From positions 806,001 through 870,000 of the forward strand of contig CM065881.1 of NCBI GenBank assembly GCA_033439255.1: a stretch of 64,000 bases of DNA. The letters are read 5' to 3'. The notes beneath the pieces are model-generated. The model was not told the DNA's origin. It ran no database searches and saw only the letters and a list, made by a program, of their open reading frames with translations. A program made the translations under genes and the position numbers. The stretch is from Hericium rajendrae. Taxonomy: Eukaryota > Basidiomycota > Agaricomycetes > Russulales > Hericiaceae. Shown piece by piece: positions 21,202 through 33,064 of this stretch (position 1 is the stretch's first letter; the number at the start of each line of letters is the position of its first letter).

Positions 21202-22886
21202 TCAGACTATCATCGTTCCATCGCCAAGAGCGATCCTCTCCCTCTTCAATGAGACCGGTACGTCTTCACGGTCCTTGCCATCGTGATCAGCCCTAGAAGT
21301 CGTCGGCTCTGCCTCTTCCACTGTTCGAAAGTGCATGCCCGATATCGTGCTGGTGAGTCCGCGCTCACCCTTCAAGAGCTGAGGTGAAGCCGAAGTACGG
21401 TCATTCGCAATGCGGGTGGCGTGCAACGAGTCCTGCACATCATCGAAACCCTTGCCCATCCCAACGCGGACAATTATGAGAGTAGGTGCAATTGCCTGTG
21501 CACATCAAGATGAATAGAGCTGACATAAAGGTTACGAGTGTGGTTTGATGAACGCACCAATAACTGCTGGTTAATCGTACTTGCTATGACCTGTCCGTAA
21601 TTGATTGTCGACGAGAAGACCCGGTATGATGAGATGCGTATACTCACAAAATCAATTTCGGGAATGGATTGAACAATAGAATTCACGAGGAGCGACGTGG
21701 AAGAGAGGGCTCCAGACTCGACCCTTCGTTCAGAAAAGATAATCAGAAAAATGTGTATTCAACCGAGATTCACTCACACCATTGCAATTGCGGAATAATA
21801 TTTCACCGCAGCGCCTGGGCCGAGATATATCTTGATGTCTCTAGTCATTATCCATATCCTGAGGGCTGGTCAGTAGAAGGGAACGTGTTTTGGGCTCAGC
21901 ATATTTGTCGATCTCAAATAGCAGCGTACCTGACAGAAATGTCGTGATGACATTCGTCGCCAACGAGAACCAGATACCAATGTTGGTAACCAGATCGGCT
22001 CGATTTCCGAGTGCTTCTTGAGACTCGAGCGATGGCGATCCACTTCTTTGCAGGACGACAAGTGTGCCATTGTAGTATAGCCCCGTGATATTGCATACTA
22101 GATATAAAGCCATCAGGATCAGAGAATGAGCACAGTGAGAATGCATACCTGTCGTAGCAAGCAGCAAAACCAACGGAAGAGTAACAATGTACTTCCTGCT
22201 ACCCCAAAGCACGAAACATCGGTATATCTGCGCGATGTCAGCATCCTTACAGCTGGCAATACGGAGGTTCATGTTGCACACCAGGAGTCCGTCGGCCACA
22301 GATCTAGGATGTATGAGAAATTATTCAACAGCAAGGCAGGAAATGTGAAATATGATATCCATACAATAATGCTGTTGCCACACAGTTCTCCAGGAACTCC
22401 ATAGCATTGCCTAGCACCAATTCATGAGATATTTCATGGAACATAGCCTGATTGTCTGGCGAGTCGCAAGGTATTATGCCACCATTCTTGAAGAAACTCG
22501 ACGAACTTATGACGGGTGATAGGAGGATCTCGAGGAAATTCGCCGCAGTATAGATGGTGGCAAGGGCAAATAGGGTGACAGTCGCGACCAGATAGCGTGT
22601 ATTTGGTCTTCGCCAAACCAGGACATAGATGGATCCTGCGAAGAGCATCACATAGACGCCTAGCATAAAATATAAGATCCGAGACAGCATGCAAGAATCA
22701 AAGATGACCCTCACCGTGCAGGAGCGCCGTTGTCTAGAGAAGTACGTCAATGAGATAGCAACGCGAGTGGCGGTCGGTATCTCACCCAAATTGATGACAG
22801 GTTAATCTGTAAATACAAGCATAGATCAGAAAAGGGCTCGACGCCCAAGAATATTAGCATACTCTGTACTCAAGTTCGCCACACAT
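21202..22886 (-). CDS. 7-TM integral membrane protein, left paralogue
   Basis: Agaricomycete integral membrane protein family, function unknown. Exon 1 starts at 22886 (MCGELEYR). Later exons read INLSSIW, TTALLHGVYVMLFAGSIYVL, VWRRPNTRYLVATVTLFALA, ENCVATALLSVADGLLIYRC, FVLWGSRKYIVTLPLVLLLA, VCNITGLYYNGTLVVLQRS, LVTNIGIWFSLATNVITTFL, then IWIMTRDIK, VESGALSSTSLLVNSIVQSI and AIAPTLIIVR. The tail is MGKGFDDVQDSLHATRIAND and ends in GDGTMIV. At least nine short introns. About seven hydrophobic segments are visible, with loops of normal CpG content. It is the inverted homologue of the gene at 33065-34748, sharing exon structure and both termini. The sequence around 21840-21915 that could be read through is better treated as intron, because only that keeps ALRIWIMTRDIK in frame. 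Confidence 0.78.
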
Positions 22887-25873
22887 CCTTGAGTGGGGTA
22901 CGACGTCTGTAGGAAGTCAAAACAAGAGGTATAACACCGGACTTCAATCTCCAACTACTTTAATAGTCAGCTGATACGCACGAATGGATCCCAGCCAGCT
23001 TGCACTGACACCGAGATGGCGATAGGAGGTCCGATGAGAGGCAAGAATATCGGATGACCATGATGTGGCCGCATGAGCTTCGCTGCAGGGCGTCAAGAGA
23101 ATAGTAGCGAGCAGCGGCGCTTAGGACGGACCTTTTAACATTATCAATGGTGCCAGGAGAAGCAGACAACACCAATGCCGGGTTCGTGGACTACGTCCCT
23201 CAGCTGTGTAAGAAGCTAGTGATCGATTGCACTGAACGTACACCTCATGAACGAAACGAGGCCCGAGGACATAGATCCTGCCAAGTCGAACATTTGAAGA
23301 TAAAGGATATCTCGATACCGCGATAGAATCTCTTGAGTTTCTCCAAGTCTTCGGACCTGAACAAGCGTAGTTCCATCGCGATGCAAGACGTAGCTCGCGG
23401 ATTGTCCTTGTTGTAACGCACGAGGCAAGCCTAATACTGCATGAGGTCGCTTAGCTTGAGAGTCTTGAAGCAGTAAAATTGACTCAACGACTCGCTTCTG
23501 CGTACTCTATCATCTTGACACCCAAACATCACGTCGCTCCGGCGCACATTCGGAACGTCGTGTGTCCCATCCGAGATGGAGGACAGCCAGCGAGGTGGAG
23601 GGCATATTAGAAGCTCACCCCAGGGCGGTGAATAGCTTCCTCGAAAGCGCTTGAAGCGAGTGATCGGCATGTCGATGGCGATAGGGGCTGGTGATCACAA
23701 TCTTGGCGGCTGCATTCGTCACAACTACGTCCCACGAGAAGTTGTCGAAAGCACACCAACGGAATGCTTTGCGAATAGAGATGGTGCTTTGACCGCGAGA
23801 CCTCCCTCACGGGGGCACAGCACTCGTGGCATGCTGAGGGTGCCGTTCATGGGAACGTATGTCACTTGATGCCAACGCCTTCTACGTTGCTTGTCAAGGC
23901 CTCGCTGCTTGTGGCCGGTCGATCAGATGAAAGACGTTTGCGCGGATCATTCGTGGCGAAACCGTGCATTTAAGCCGGTCCAACCCCTTTATCTACGCAA
24001 CGCCGGGAGCCTGGGTAATTTGCTTCCTCCATGAAGACGAGGCCGAGGTGCGGGGCTCAGGTGTGTTCGACCTCTGCAAGAAGAGCGTTGATCTATGGAT
24101 CTCAGAAATGAGAGAACCCAATATGACAGGTAAGGACTCACAGGACACGACAGCCTGTGTCTGCAGAAGCATGTCGGTCTCGTGTGCGTGGGCTTCGTCT
24201 TTCACCCAAAGTGAAGCCAGACTCCCCTGGACGGATATGAACCCCATAAAAGTACCTGTACTCACTAAGAAAGCAAATACTGTGTCGCCGCGGCAAATTG
24301 TGCTGGCACCTATCGATGCAATCGCGAGACACTGGCTCTTCTGTACCAGCTGGATAGATGTCAGTGGGCATGGGCCCACGGGCGGATGGCCGGAATTCAG
24401 TCATTGTCGCATGCCAGCCTATCGATGACCTGGTCAGGCGAAGAGAGAGTCATTAAAGATCTGTGAATGTATTGTAATTATCATGAATTAGATGCGAATA
24501 CGGATAGAGACCTACGAGTAAGAATATCCGGTTATTGGGGCTCTACAGGATGACCTTTGGAAGGGCGCGTGTGACATGGCAGTTTGTCTCGGTCTCCTTC
24601 ATGGTGACGGCAGTCAGGTCTGCGCGAATGATTATGGCACCATGCCAAAATCGATATGATACACATATCCTGTCTCTTCACTGAGTGGTAAGATACGCGT
24701 GTAAGTCCACCGAATTCTTGTATCAATTGAATACGTAGGCAAGCCACAGCGGTATACCAGCCTATCGATGGTCTGATATGAAGACGGATGCATCCAAGAT
24801 CTGCGAAAGAATATCTGCGAAAGAATTCTGCAATATCATGCGTACATGGTAGTTGCCACGGATGGTTATACTTACGTCGACTGTACCTACTAAGCTCTGT
24901 TATTTTGTCAGACACTTTCATGGTAGCACGATGACTTGAATATTGCTTACACTGATGATGCATTGTCTCGAAAGTGGGGATATGGAGTACTGTACATAGG
25001 CCGTGCGTCGATGACGAGCTAGAGGCTCTCAGAGAGCGGTGGGCTGTTGGTGGGAGTTGTCGAGGAGATCGGCATCTGTCGGCATGGGCGCTTGCGGCGA
25101 TCACCGCTGAAGGAAGCGCCCGTCTGTTGGAAGATACCTCTCTCGACGGTCGCTCGGTGACTTCGTCGAGGATTCATGCATGGCCCGAGCTATAATCAGG
25201 CATAAAGTCCATTTCCTGAACCACCTTTGCAGTCTTTGACAAGTCCATGTCACCTGTGCCAGCTGGTACGGGCCGGGGGTACAGATCCCCGAAGTGCTGG
25301 AAGTCGCCGAAACGAACGGTACGTTACAGACATTCTCCATGAGAGTATTTCGCTACTATTGACTTCAAAATTCTGATGAATACATACGTCTGAGCGCTAC
25401 CTTCTACTAGACACCAAGGGAGGTTATTATCGAGCAGGAGGGTTGCGGACTAACGTCGAGGCTGCAACCGTCATGACAGTCACACACAGCTTCAAGATTG
25501 CTAGCAAGAAATTCTCCGTGTCTCCTTCAAGTCTCCTCGACCCCACTTTATTCAGAGGTATCAAGCGCCGGCTGAACGTCGGTCCTGGTTCTCAACATTG
25601 ACGCAACTGGATATCATGGAGAATGTGGTGCAGTTGTGGAAACTTGCGATTCTTCAGGTGAAGCTTTGTACATCGAATAGCATCTGGACGTACTGTGTGG
25701 ACATGCAGGAGATGCGGAGAATTTGCAAGGTTTCAATGCACAGCTTGACACTGTGAAAATGCTCGTTCCTCGACATCAACTAGATCATATGCCCAATGCT
25801 GTCGGACATAACATTCGTCTTCCAATACTCTCCAACCGTCACCTTTTTGCTCGCCTCAGACGACGACAACCAT
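22887..25873. other. Gene-poor stretch, unrecognised short frames
   Basis: About 3 kb with many short, overlapping open frames on both strands and no domain I can name. Some leftward pieces (24379-23993, 25340-25101) have stretches of plausible protein composition and donor-like motifs, so decayed genes are possible, but nothing is supported well enough to call. Confidence 0.4.
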
Positions 25874-26828
25874 CTAACCACCCGTCTTATTCTCCTCTAT
25901 CGTGCGATGCGCCTCGCGAATATCCTCGAGACGAAACACCCCCGCCGGCTTCGCATCGAACACCCCCGTCGCAACGTCCACCGCGATCGCTTGCAACAGC
26001 ACATCCGCGAGCGGGAACTGCGGCGTGCCGAACGCGAAGCTGCCGAAGAAGCTGAAGTGCGCGCCGCTCGCCATCTGGCTCAGCGGGTCGAAGTCTGGCG
26101 GGCGCGTGTGCCTCGCGGGCTTCCTCGGCGGGCTCGCGCCCGCCGCGCCGCGGAATCGCGAGCGAGTCGAGCAGCGCGCTGTTCCCGACGAGGTTGAGCA
26201 CCTTGTCGACCGTCGTGTCCGCGAGGCGCGCCGCCAGGTCCGGGTCCTCCAGCACCGCCCGCGCAGCGCCCTTGTCCAGCAGCTGCGGGAACCCCGTTTC
26301 ACTGCGCGAGGTTGCGATGACGTTCGTGCCGGCGTTCACGGCGAGGTTGAGCGCCGCCTGGCCGAACGCGGACGTCGCGCCGTGGATGAGCAGCGTCTCG
26401 CCGCGCTGCAGCTCGAGATTGCGGAACAGCGCGGTCCACGCCGTCGCGTACGACTCGGGGAGCGCCGCGAGCTCTGCGCACGGCAGGTCCGATGTAATCT
26501 CTGCGACGTTGCGCGCGGGCGCGAGCGTGTACTCCGCGTAGCTCCCGTTGATGGTGCGCCCGAGCCCGCCCATGGGCACTGCGACGGGCATGCCGGGCGC
26601 GAACTCGCCACCAGGGCACACCGCGACGAGCCCGACGCATTCAATGCCGCTGACGAGTGCGGCCTCGGCCCATTCGCCCCTGCGCATGTGCATCTCGGCG
26701 TGGTTGATGCCGAAGGCCTTGATGCGGATGAGGACATGACCTGGGGTGGGGATGTCCTTGATGACGAGCGCGTCGAGGCCGCCGAAGTGGTCGAGGACGA
26801 TGGTTTTCATTGTGGCTGGAATCGACAT
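25874..26828 (-). pseudogene. Zinc-less MDR / quinone-oxidoreductase-like gene, damaged
   Basis: Medium-chain dehydrogenase/reductase of the NADPH:quinone reductase type. From the ATG at 26828 it reads MKTIVLDHFGGLDALVIKD, IKAFGINHAEMHMRRGEW, GIECVGLVAVCPGGEFAPG, SYAEYTLAPARNVAEI, the nucleotide-binding part ETLLIHGATSAFGQAALNLA and VDKVLNLVGNSALLDSLAIP. The next part should be GGRVCLAGFLGGLAP, but that peptide is encoded on the opposite strand at 26097-26141. A 28-bp segment (26107-26134) is inverted between 10-bp inverted repeats. Downstream the family sequence resumes in another frame (PDFDPLSQMASGAHFSFFGS, IREAHRTIEE) and stops at 25874, a few residues early. It is therefore probably non-functional, unless this is an assembly artefact. 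Host enzyme; substrate unknown. Confidence 0.72.
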
Positions 26829-28773
26829 GGTGAAATGTAAATTCTAAAAGTCATTGAGTTCGCTTCGCGTCTTAAAGGGTAGAACGAATTTGCTCACCAG
26901 TTAGAAGGTGTCTTCGTTGCAAGGTGATGTCCTCGTTGTGCGAAATTGACTATGCACGTTTAATTGGTAGTATCTTCAGCTTTATACGATGTTGTCTGGG
27001 CGTCCTATAATATGCGACGTAGTGCGCGTGATAGACTCTCACCCAGATCGAACATATCCGAGCATTGCTTGCGAAGTGTTGCTCTAGGTTTGTAAGTTAT
27101 GACATGCGGGATTAGCAGGCCCGACGATGTATACGCGGCACGGAGGCATTTCGCTTGTTGAGTCATGTACTGGAGTTGTCGTTCAAATCAATTGGAACTT
27201 TACAACTGTAGGTTTGTCGTGCTGCTCCTATATCGAGGGTTCACCGAAGAATTAGCTGCTGTCGGCTCAATGAATCGACAAGTCAATTGTGACAGAGACA
27301 CAGATCGACGTACGTACAGGATTCCATCACCACAATAATATCATCTGTCGGCCGAGGCCTAAGGGAGGGTTCGCCGAAAGATACCTCCAGCGTATGGCTC
27401 GGACTACTGAGATGCACCGTCACAAAGGTTGTGTGGGCTCACCGCAAGGTCGGCCGCACGTTTGTCCAGTCGTCCAGTCGGAGAGCCTTGACAATATAGC
27501 TCTGTTGACGGCGCCGATGTACGTCGATAGTTGTTTTCAGCTGTGATAGGAAAATAGCTGTCTACAAGAACAACGCACTCCCCTATTTAGCAGTTGCATT
27601 CTATCCCTCCCCGGATGCGAAATGCCTCGAATTAATTTACAGATCTATATGAGCCTATCAATCGGCTGTGGGGAAGTTCTATGTATTGGTTTCCCAAAGC
27701 GTCAGCAAAGTTCCGTCCTGCATTCAGAATGGAAGTCAATATAACAACGATGCCTCAATTAGCAGATAAGATGATAGACTAACAAAGCTCGTATTACATG
27801 AATGTTGGGGCAGCAGCAGCAGCGTGCCAGCGCAACTGGGAGATGAAACGTCCAGAGAGCACGGACGAGAGTGAAAGCTTCCGAGTACTGTCGTCAGTGC
27901 TACGATCTTCCATCCCATGCGAAGAATCAGAATTGACACACTGTGGGAGCTCACGCGCTCATGAATCGTCTACGGGATGCCATCGGACCATCCTGTGTAG
28001 AATCCTGTGCGAGGCAGCCAACACGAGGATCCAAATCGGAGGAAGAAGAGGGCGTCCCGAAAAGGCATTCCTTGTATTCGACGGTGGGACCTCTGGCACC
28101 GGTGCTTCCACCGTTTCGTAACATGTCGTTCTGCTCTTATCAGTCTACGAATCATCCCAGAAAAGATCACCACGATGTGGTCAAGCACGGCATTCTACGG
28201 TACGCAACTATAACGACATTCAGAGGACAATAGCGGTTTGTAGGGTCCTACCGACAGGCTGTGGGTGCTGGCTTGACAGCGCCAGCGCCTTGCGGCATGT
28301 GCTCCAGGGATTATAGGGTCGCCGGTCTATTGTTCTTTCGAAGCTCTGCTTCGCCCGCTTTTGTGCGCCGGCTCTTCATAAGGACGTGCTACGCTGTTGG
28401 GAAGACCCAATCTACCAACAGCTACTTTCCGCGTCCCATCCGCCATCATCGTCTCTCTGCCAACCGGTCAATCGCTTCATTGTATCCATAAGTACCTTGC
28501 TATTCCACTGCTAATTGTATCATCTATTCCTTCAAATACCCCCCCGAAAGCATCTACCATCTATTAAACGCGTCGAACTACCATACTCCCTTTTCACGTA
28601 AATCAAAATTTTCAACCCAGCACTAACGTCTTCAGGAACGGTAAGCCCTTGTTTATTTTACAATGGTCTCATCAACTAAGATGAGGTCTTCTAGAATTCT
28701 CACCTAGTTCTCTACGAACTAGACATTCATCTACCAGTCATAGCCAACACCAGAACCGTTTAATCTATATCAA
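26829..28773. other. Intergenic; 5' leader of the next gene at the right end
   Basis: About 1.9 kb with no recognised gene. The last 250 bp are pyrimidine-rich. A GTAAGC donor near 28640 and a TTCTAG acceptor near 28693 could be a 5' UTR intron of the gene starting at 28774. The rest shows only short unrelated frames. Confidence 0.4.
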
Positions 28774-30162
28774 ATGTCTGCTCAGGTCGCGCAAAACGCC
28801 CAGACTCTATCGCAGATCGTCCCTCTTCCGACGTACGAATTTCTCGCACACCCGCCTCCACCGAAGCAGCGACCCAACCAGCCCTCTGTGCTGATCCCGC
28901 CACCAACACCCCTCCACAACCGCCGTCGCTCCAGCACCACTTCCTTCATTGCTGCCTGGGTCGCCCGCGTCCAGCCCGGCTCTCCTGCACCCATAAGCCC
29001 CGCGTGTTCCGCGCGTCGCTCGTCAGTACACATCTCTTCCCGCCGCTCGCCTATCACACGCGCCGCACGCCGGGCATCTGTAGCCTCAGCCCGCCGCCCC
29101 TCTGCATCCTTCGTCTCTCTGCTCGAGACACCCGTAGCGGCGACGCCGTCCCTGCAGGACTACAAGCCCGACCTCGCAGCGTACGGGTACACCTGCACCA
29201 TCGTCCCCTTGTCAATGCCGTCGCAGACCGCAGACCGCACCCCGATGCCAATCCCGAGCCTCAAAGCGCGCAAGGTGCTCGGCGAGCTCATCATCCCCGC
29301 CGTCCCCGCCGCGCCTCCCTCGCCCACGCAGTCGCCCAAGAAAGGCGCCTTCAAGCGCCTCCGCTCGCGCCTGCACGCCAAGTCGATGCCGCCGCCCCCG
29401 CGCAGCCCCACCAGCAAACGCCGCCGCCCGTCGCCCGCGGCGGTCGCGCGCCGGAAGAAGGCCGCGTACGCGCACGCGGCGCCGCCGCTGCAGAGCGAGC
29501 TCGCGCTCCTGCAGTTCGCGGACGGCGGGAGCGAGGCGGCCGCTGTGCGCCGGCTGGTTGCGCCGGGCGACGGCGTGTTCCGCGATGCGCAGGGCGGCGT
29601 GTGGTGGGATGAGTACGAGGCGTGGGAGTATGCGCACCTGCTTGGTGGGGAGAGCGCGGGCGCGCAGGACTGGGTCGCGTTTGCGGAGGAGGAGGAACGC
29701 CGCGGGAGCGCGGGGTCGCTTGACTCGGACCTCGATGCGCGCTATGTGGTGTGCGAGGAGCATGCCGTGGACGACTGTGCTGCGTTCGGGGATGCAGTCG
29801 CGCCGCACCTGCGCAAGCCTGCGCCGTTCTTGGACGCGTTTGTGCCGAGCGCGCCTGATGCACCGACATCGCCAGTCCGTGACGCACCTATCTCGCGGCC
29901 GAAGGGCAAGGCCCGCCGCCGCCCAGCGCCGCTGACGCTGTCTCCGCCGCAGGGCCCGCCGACGACGTGCGCGACGAACTCGCCCGACGATGCGCGGGCG
30001 GCGTTCCTCGAGAACTCGTTTGCGTCGGAGCCGACGATGGACGTCGTGCTTCCTCGCACGCGCAACACGGATCTGCGGACGATCGCGAAGCGGCCGTCGA
30101 GGATCAACTTGGGTGGGGGCGTGAAGGGGTTCTTGAGAGCTGTTGGCGGGCGGAAGGACTGA
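28774..30162 (+). CDS. Conserved disordered protein, single exon
   Basis: An uninterrupted 462-codon frame of strongly biased GC-rich codons, starting MSAQVAQNAQTLSQIVPLPT and ending FLRAVGGRKD. Most of it is predicted disordered: Pro/Ser/Arg-rich, with basic clusters such as KKGAFKRLRSRLHAK and TSKRRRPSPAAVARRKKA. One short ordered segment stands out (VFRDAQGGVWWDEYEAWEYA), followed by an acidic patch. I believe similar proteins occur in other Agaricomycetes, but no function is known to me. Basic clusters suggest the nucleus; that is inference. The start follows a pyrimidine-rich leader with CAAATG context. It is the only convincing intact gene between the two inverted membrane-protein paralogues. 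Confidence 0.75.
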   Translation: MSAQVAQNAQTLSQIVPLPTYEFLAHPPPPKQRPNQPSVLIPPPTPLHNRRRSSTTSFIAAWVARVQPGSPAPISPACSARRSSVHISSRRSPITRAARRASVASARRPSASFVSLLETPVAATPSLQDYKPDLAAYGYTCTIVPLSMPSQTADRTPMPIPSLKARKVLGELIIPAVPAAPPSPTQSPKKGAFKRLRSRLHAKSMPPPPRSPTSKRRRPSPAAVARRKKAAYAHAAPPLQSELALLQFADGGSEAAAVRRLVAPGDGVFRDAQGGVWWDEYEAWEYAHLLGGESAGAQDWVAFAEEEERRGSAGSLDSDLDARYVVCEEHAVDDCAAFGDAVAPHLRKPAPFLDAFVPSAPDAPTSPVRDAPISRPKGKARRRPAPLTLSPPQGPPTTCATNSPDDARAAFLENSFASEPTMDVVLPRTRNTDLRTIAKRPSRINLGGGVKGFLRAVGGRKD

Positions 30163-33064
30163 TCTCTTGGTTTTGGACTGCTGCTTCTCATCGACACTGT
30201 CTCGTATCGCTCGAGCTACGTTATCTATGCCAACTGCTATGCAATGTTGTAATCGTCGATATTATTATGTATCTCTACCGTCGTATAATCATTCTACATG
30301 CTCAAAGAAATGCTTATGGAGTCTAGTGACGAACGAGGCTCGATAAATAATCACCTTGATCATCTTTGGTCAGGACTATTCTAGCATCTTTGGAACTGAC
30401 AGTCGGACGCGGGAGTTGAAACGTTGATCGTGAGAGTGCATCGTCTACTCGACGAGACCTGTGCGCTTGGACTTGGCGATCTGATGGTAGCAGGGCGGAG
30501 CACAAGATAAGAACGTACTGGTGAGATGATGATGTTCCGCGTGCAGTTGAACGTTTGAACACCCAGGTCAGAGAATCAGCCATCCTCCTAATATTGGACA
30601 CCATAGTTCATCGAGATCCATGCCCACACACAGCAACATGCATCGCGGAACTTGTCGGTTTCGCGATGCACTGAATGCGAAGATGGCGGGCGCCGGGTAG
30701 CGATAGAAGTCCAATTTTGGATCACTGGCATCTGCCGCTGCAAAAATAAGCAAGGCGGGTGTTTTGGACTTAGAGAGCGCATCAAGCCCCCATTGCTAGA
30801 TGATCCAGGGTACAGAGAATGGCCACGTCTGGTCATATGCATAGATACTGAGACGGTCCCTACTTGATAATCTGGGGCTGCAGCCTTAGCTTGAAGGCCT
30901 TTCTGCAATGTACTGGCCGTGACTGTCGGGAAGTAAGTCTCGACAGTAGCCCAGGCAGTGTACTTATCTGTGAGACGAATGTCAGTGACTATTCACGACT
31001 TGTTCCTGCCCGTGTCAGACTTGTATATGGGTGCTTAGTCTGGTCAAGGAAGGAAGGAAGGAAGGAAGGAAGAAAGGAACTCAAGTATGCCCTATTACAT
31101 GGTGAACAAGCGCCGATTTAGCGCCGACGCTCACGCCGACGGCGACTAGCGGCGACTGCTGCCTCCCACTGTCACGCCGTTCGTCGTGTTTCTTAGTTCA
31201 CCCTCATTTCTCCTACGACTTAGCTACCGTCTTCACATTCTCAGCGAGGTGTAGGCCAGCTTCGAGCTACTATCAATGCACTGTCTCCTTCCAGTGGAGC
31301 ATTCCACAATGAGCGCGGTCCGCTGCATCCTGTCAGAACCTACGGATCCCGGCGGTAGTAGTATGGACGAAGATTGACTTGAACGAAGCCAGTTTCTCAG
31401 AAACAACGTCGCCAAGCGCTTTGATAGATCCGGGTGAGCACCTCTTCGTATTTCAACTAGAGCCATCGATTGCATATCCCTTGCAACACACAGCGCTTTT
31501 CATCGCGTCTGGATATGGAGGCAAGTGCAACCATGAAGTTATCGACGTCCCTACCATCATGTCAGTCTATTCTGTGCAGAATTTAAGCAGGACTGCTTCT
31601 GCTTTTCGGCTGGCGCATGGATTCAACTGTACGATGAATGCAGTAAGCACCCCTCAGGACGATTTCCCCGCGGATAATATACTGACAGTCGTTTATTTGC
31701 GCAAGTGAGATCGTCTACAACACGAATTTATCTCCGAGGACACGACAGGCGTTGATATGTAGATATCAATTCTTTCGCCTCGGGACTCTGGAATCTAGGA
31801 CATTACCTTGACTATCTTGGACATCCTCGCAAGAGCGCCTCACAGCTCTGTTGGCGTGCGTTTCATCTCCTAACAAGGAAGAGGCGCATCTCTGACGTCA
31901 AGATAGGACTCTAAGTATATTGTCATACAGCTTGTTGTGGAATAGTGATGCTTCGGAAGCTGATGCTCGACGGGTGCAGTTCGCTGGTTATTTTTGCGCA
32001 ACAGACAGACGAACACGTCGTCAGGATCATTTTCAACTTGCGATGTCCGGCTCAAGTCGGGTCTTCGTACGTATGCCCAAGTTTTCTGCAGCTCAAGGAT
32101 GTGGCCCTGCTGCATGGATGATGCGGGCGGCTGATCGTGGCCGACGTGTAAATCAACTCAGACGTTGCGAAGAAGGCCGATGTTGTGGTTGACAGGTACG
32201 TGCCTCTCATCCTCTCTGCCCGATCAGCCAGGATAGCTGACGTTCTCGGCATAGCGCTCGTCATATGTTTGCTCATGTACAGAACACAGAACGCCATGTT
32301 ACGCATCGATCGGCGTCAGCCTCATCTTCGACATGCAATGCGATTGGAAGTTGCTCAGGCACGCTGCCCTGCGATGTCAAATAGCGGATGGCCATCTCTG
32401 TACAGTCTATGCACAGCACTGCCCATCCTGAATTTGGCCGTATACATGACGATTTCAAGCTATTCCGTGGTCTGCCGCGCGACATATCTTGTATATATAG
32501 CATCTCGGACTTTTGAGCTGAGCTCTCAATGTGGCCGAGAGAACACGAAGATGCTAATTGTAAAGCTGCCCGCTGGAAAAGGAGCACGGCCTGTTTTCGG
32601 CGATGTTCAACGTGTCGGAGAGGCAGGACGGTCGTTATGCGCGCCTCGAACACGGCTGTGGTGCGTGTCCTATCATAGCTTGGTACGCTGATGCCTAGTT
32701 GGATAGATATGAACAGGGAAAGCTCAATGATGGCTTCCAAGGTCCCAGTTCCCAGTCAGCTGATTTTCGAATGTATTGATCGGAACCACCGCCAGCACTC
32801 TTGTTTCGATTGTGGTGTGAGGTGAATCCTGCATACTGCTATATCACTGTCAAACCAATGTACGAGGTCATCATGATATCATTATGGATGCAATGATGCT
32901 ATCACCTTGGAGTGTGCGAGGCATATCTCCAGCCTCGCTGTTGGTGCTACCGTGAAGTCTTTTAAGTGTAAAAGCCAGGACATATCAAGGCTACTTTCTT
33001 TGAGCCCATAGATCCAATATCATAGCTCCCGTTTTCACCTTCAGGCATCGAAGGTCATATAACT
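30163..33064. other. Gene-poor stretch, unrecognised
   Basis: About 2.9 kb of short overlapping frames on both strands with no domain I can name. It contains the AAGG microsatellite. Composition and CpG content are normal up to about 33048, where the CpG-free block begins. Confidence 0.4.
31046..31071 (+). repeat. (AAGG)n microsatellite
   Basis: Six and a half perfect copies of AAGG, continuing imperfectly to about 31079. Confidence 0.9.

Noticed and set aside
25902-26840. 312-codon plus-strand frame opposite the oxidoreductase gene
   Set aside because: Mostly a shadow frame. Only the 15-residue GGRVCLAGFLGGLAP piece is real family sequence, and that is explained by the micro-inversion.
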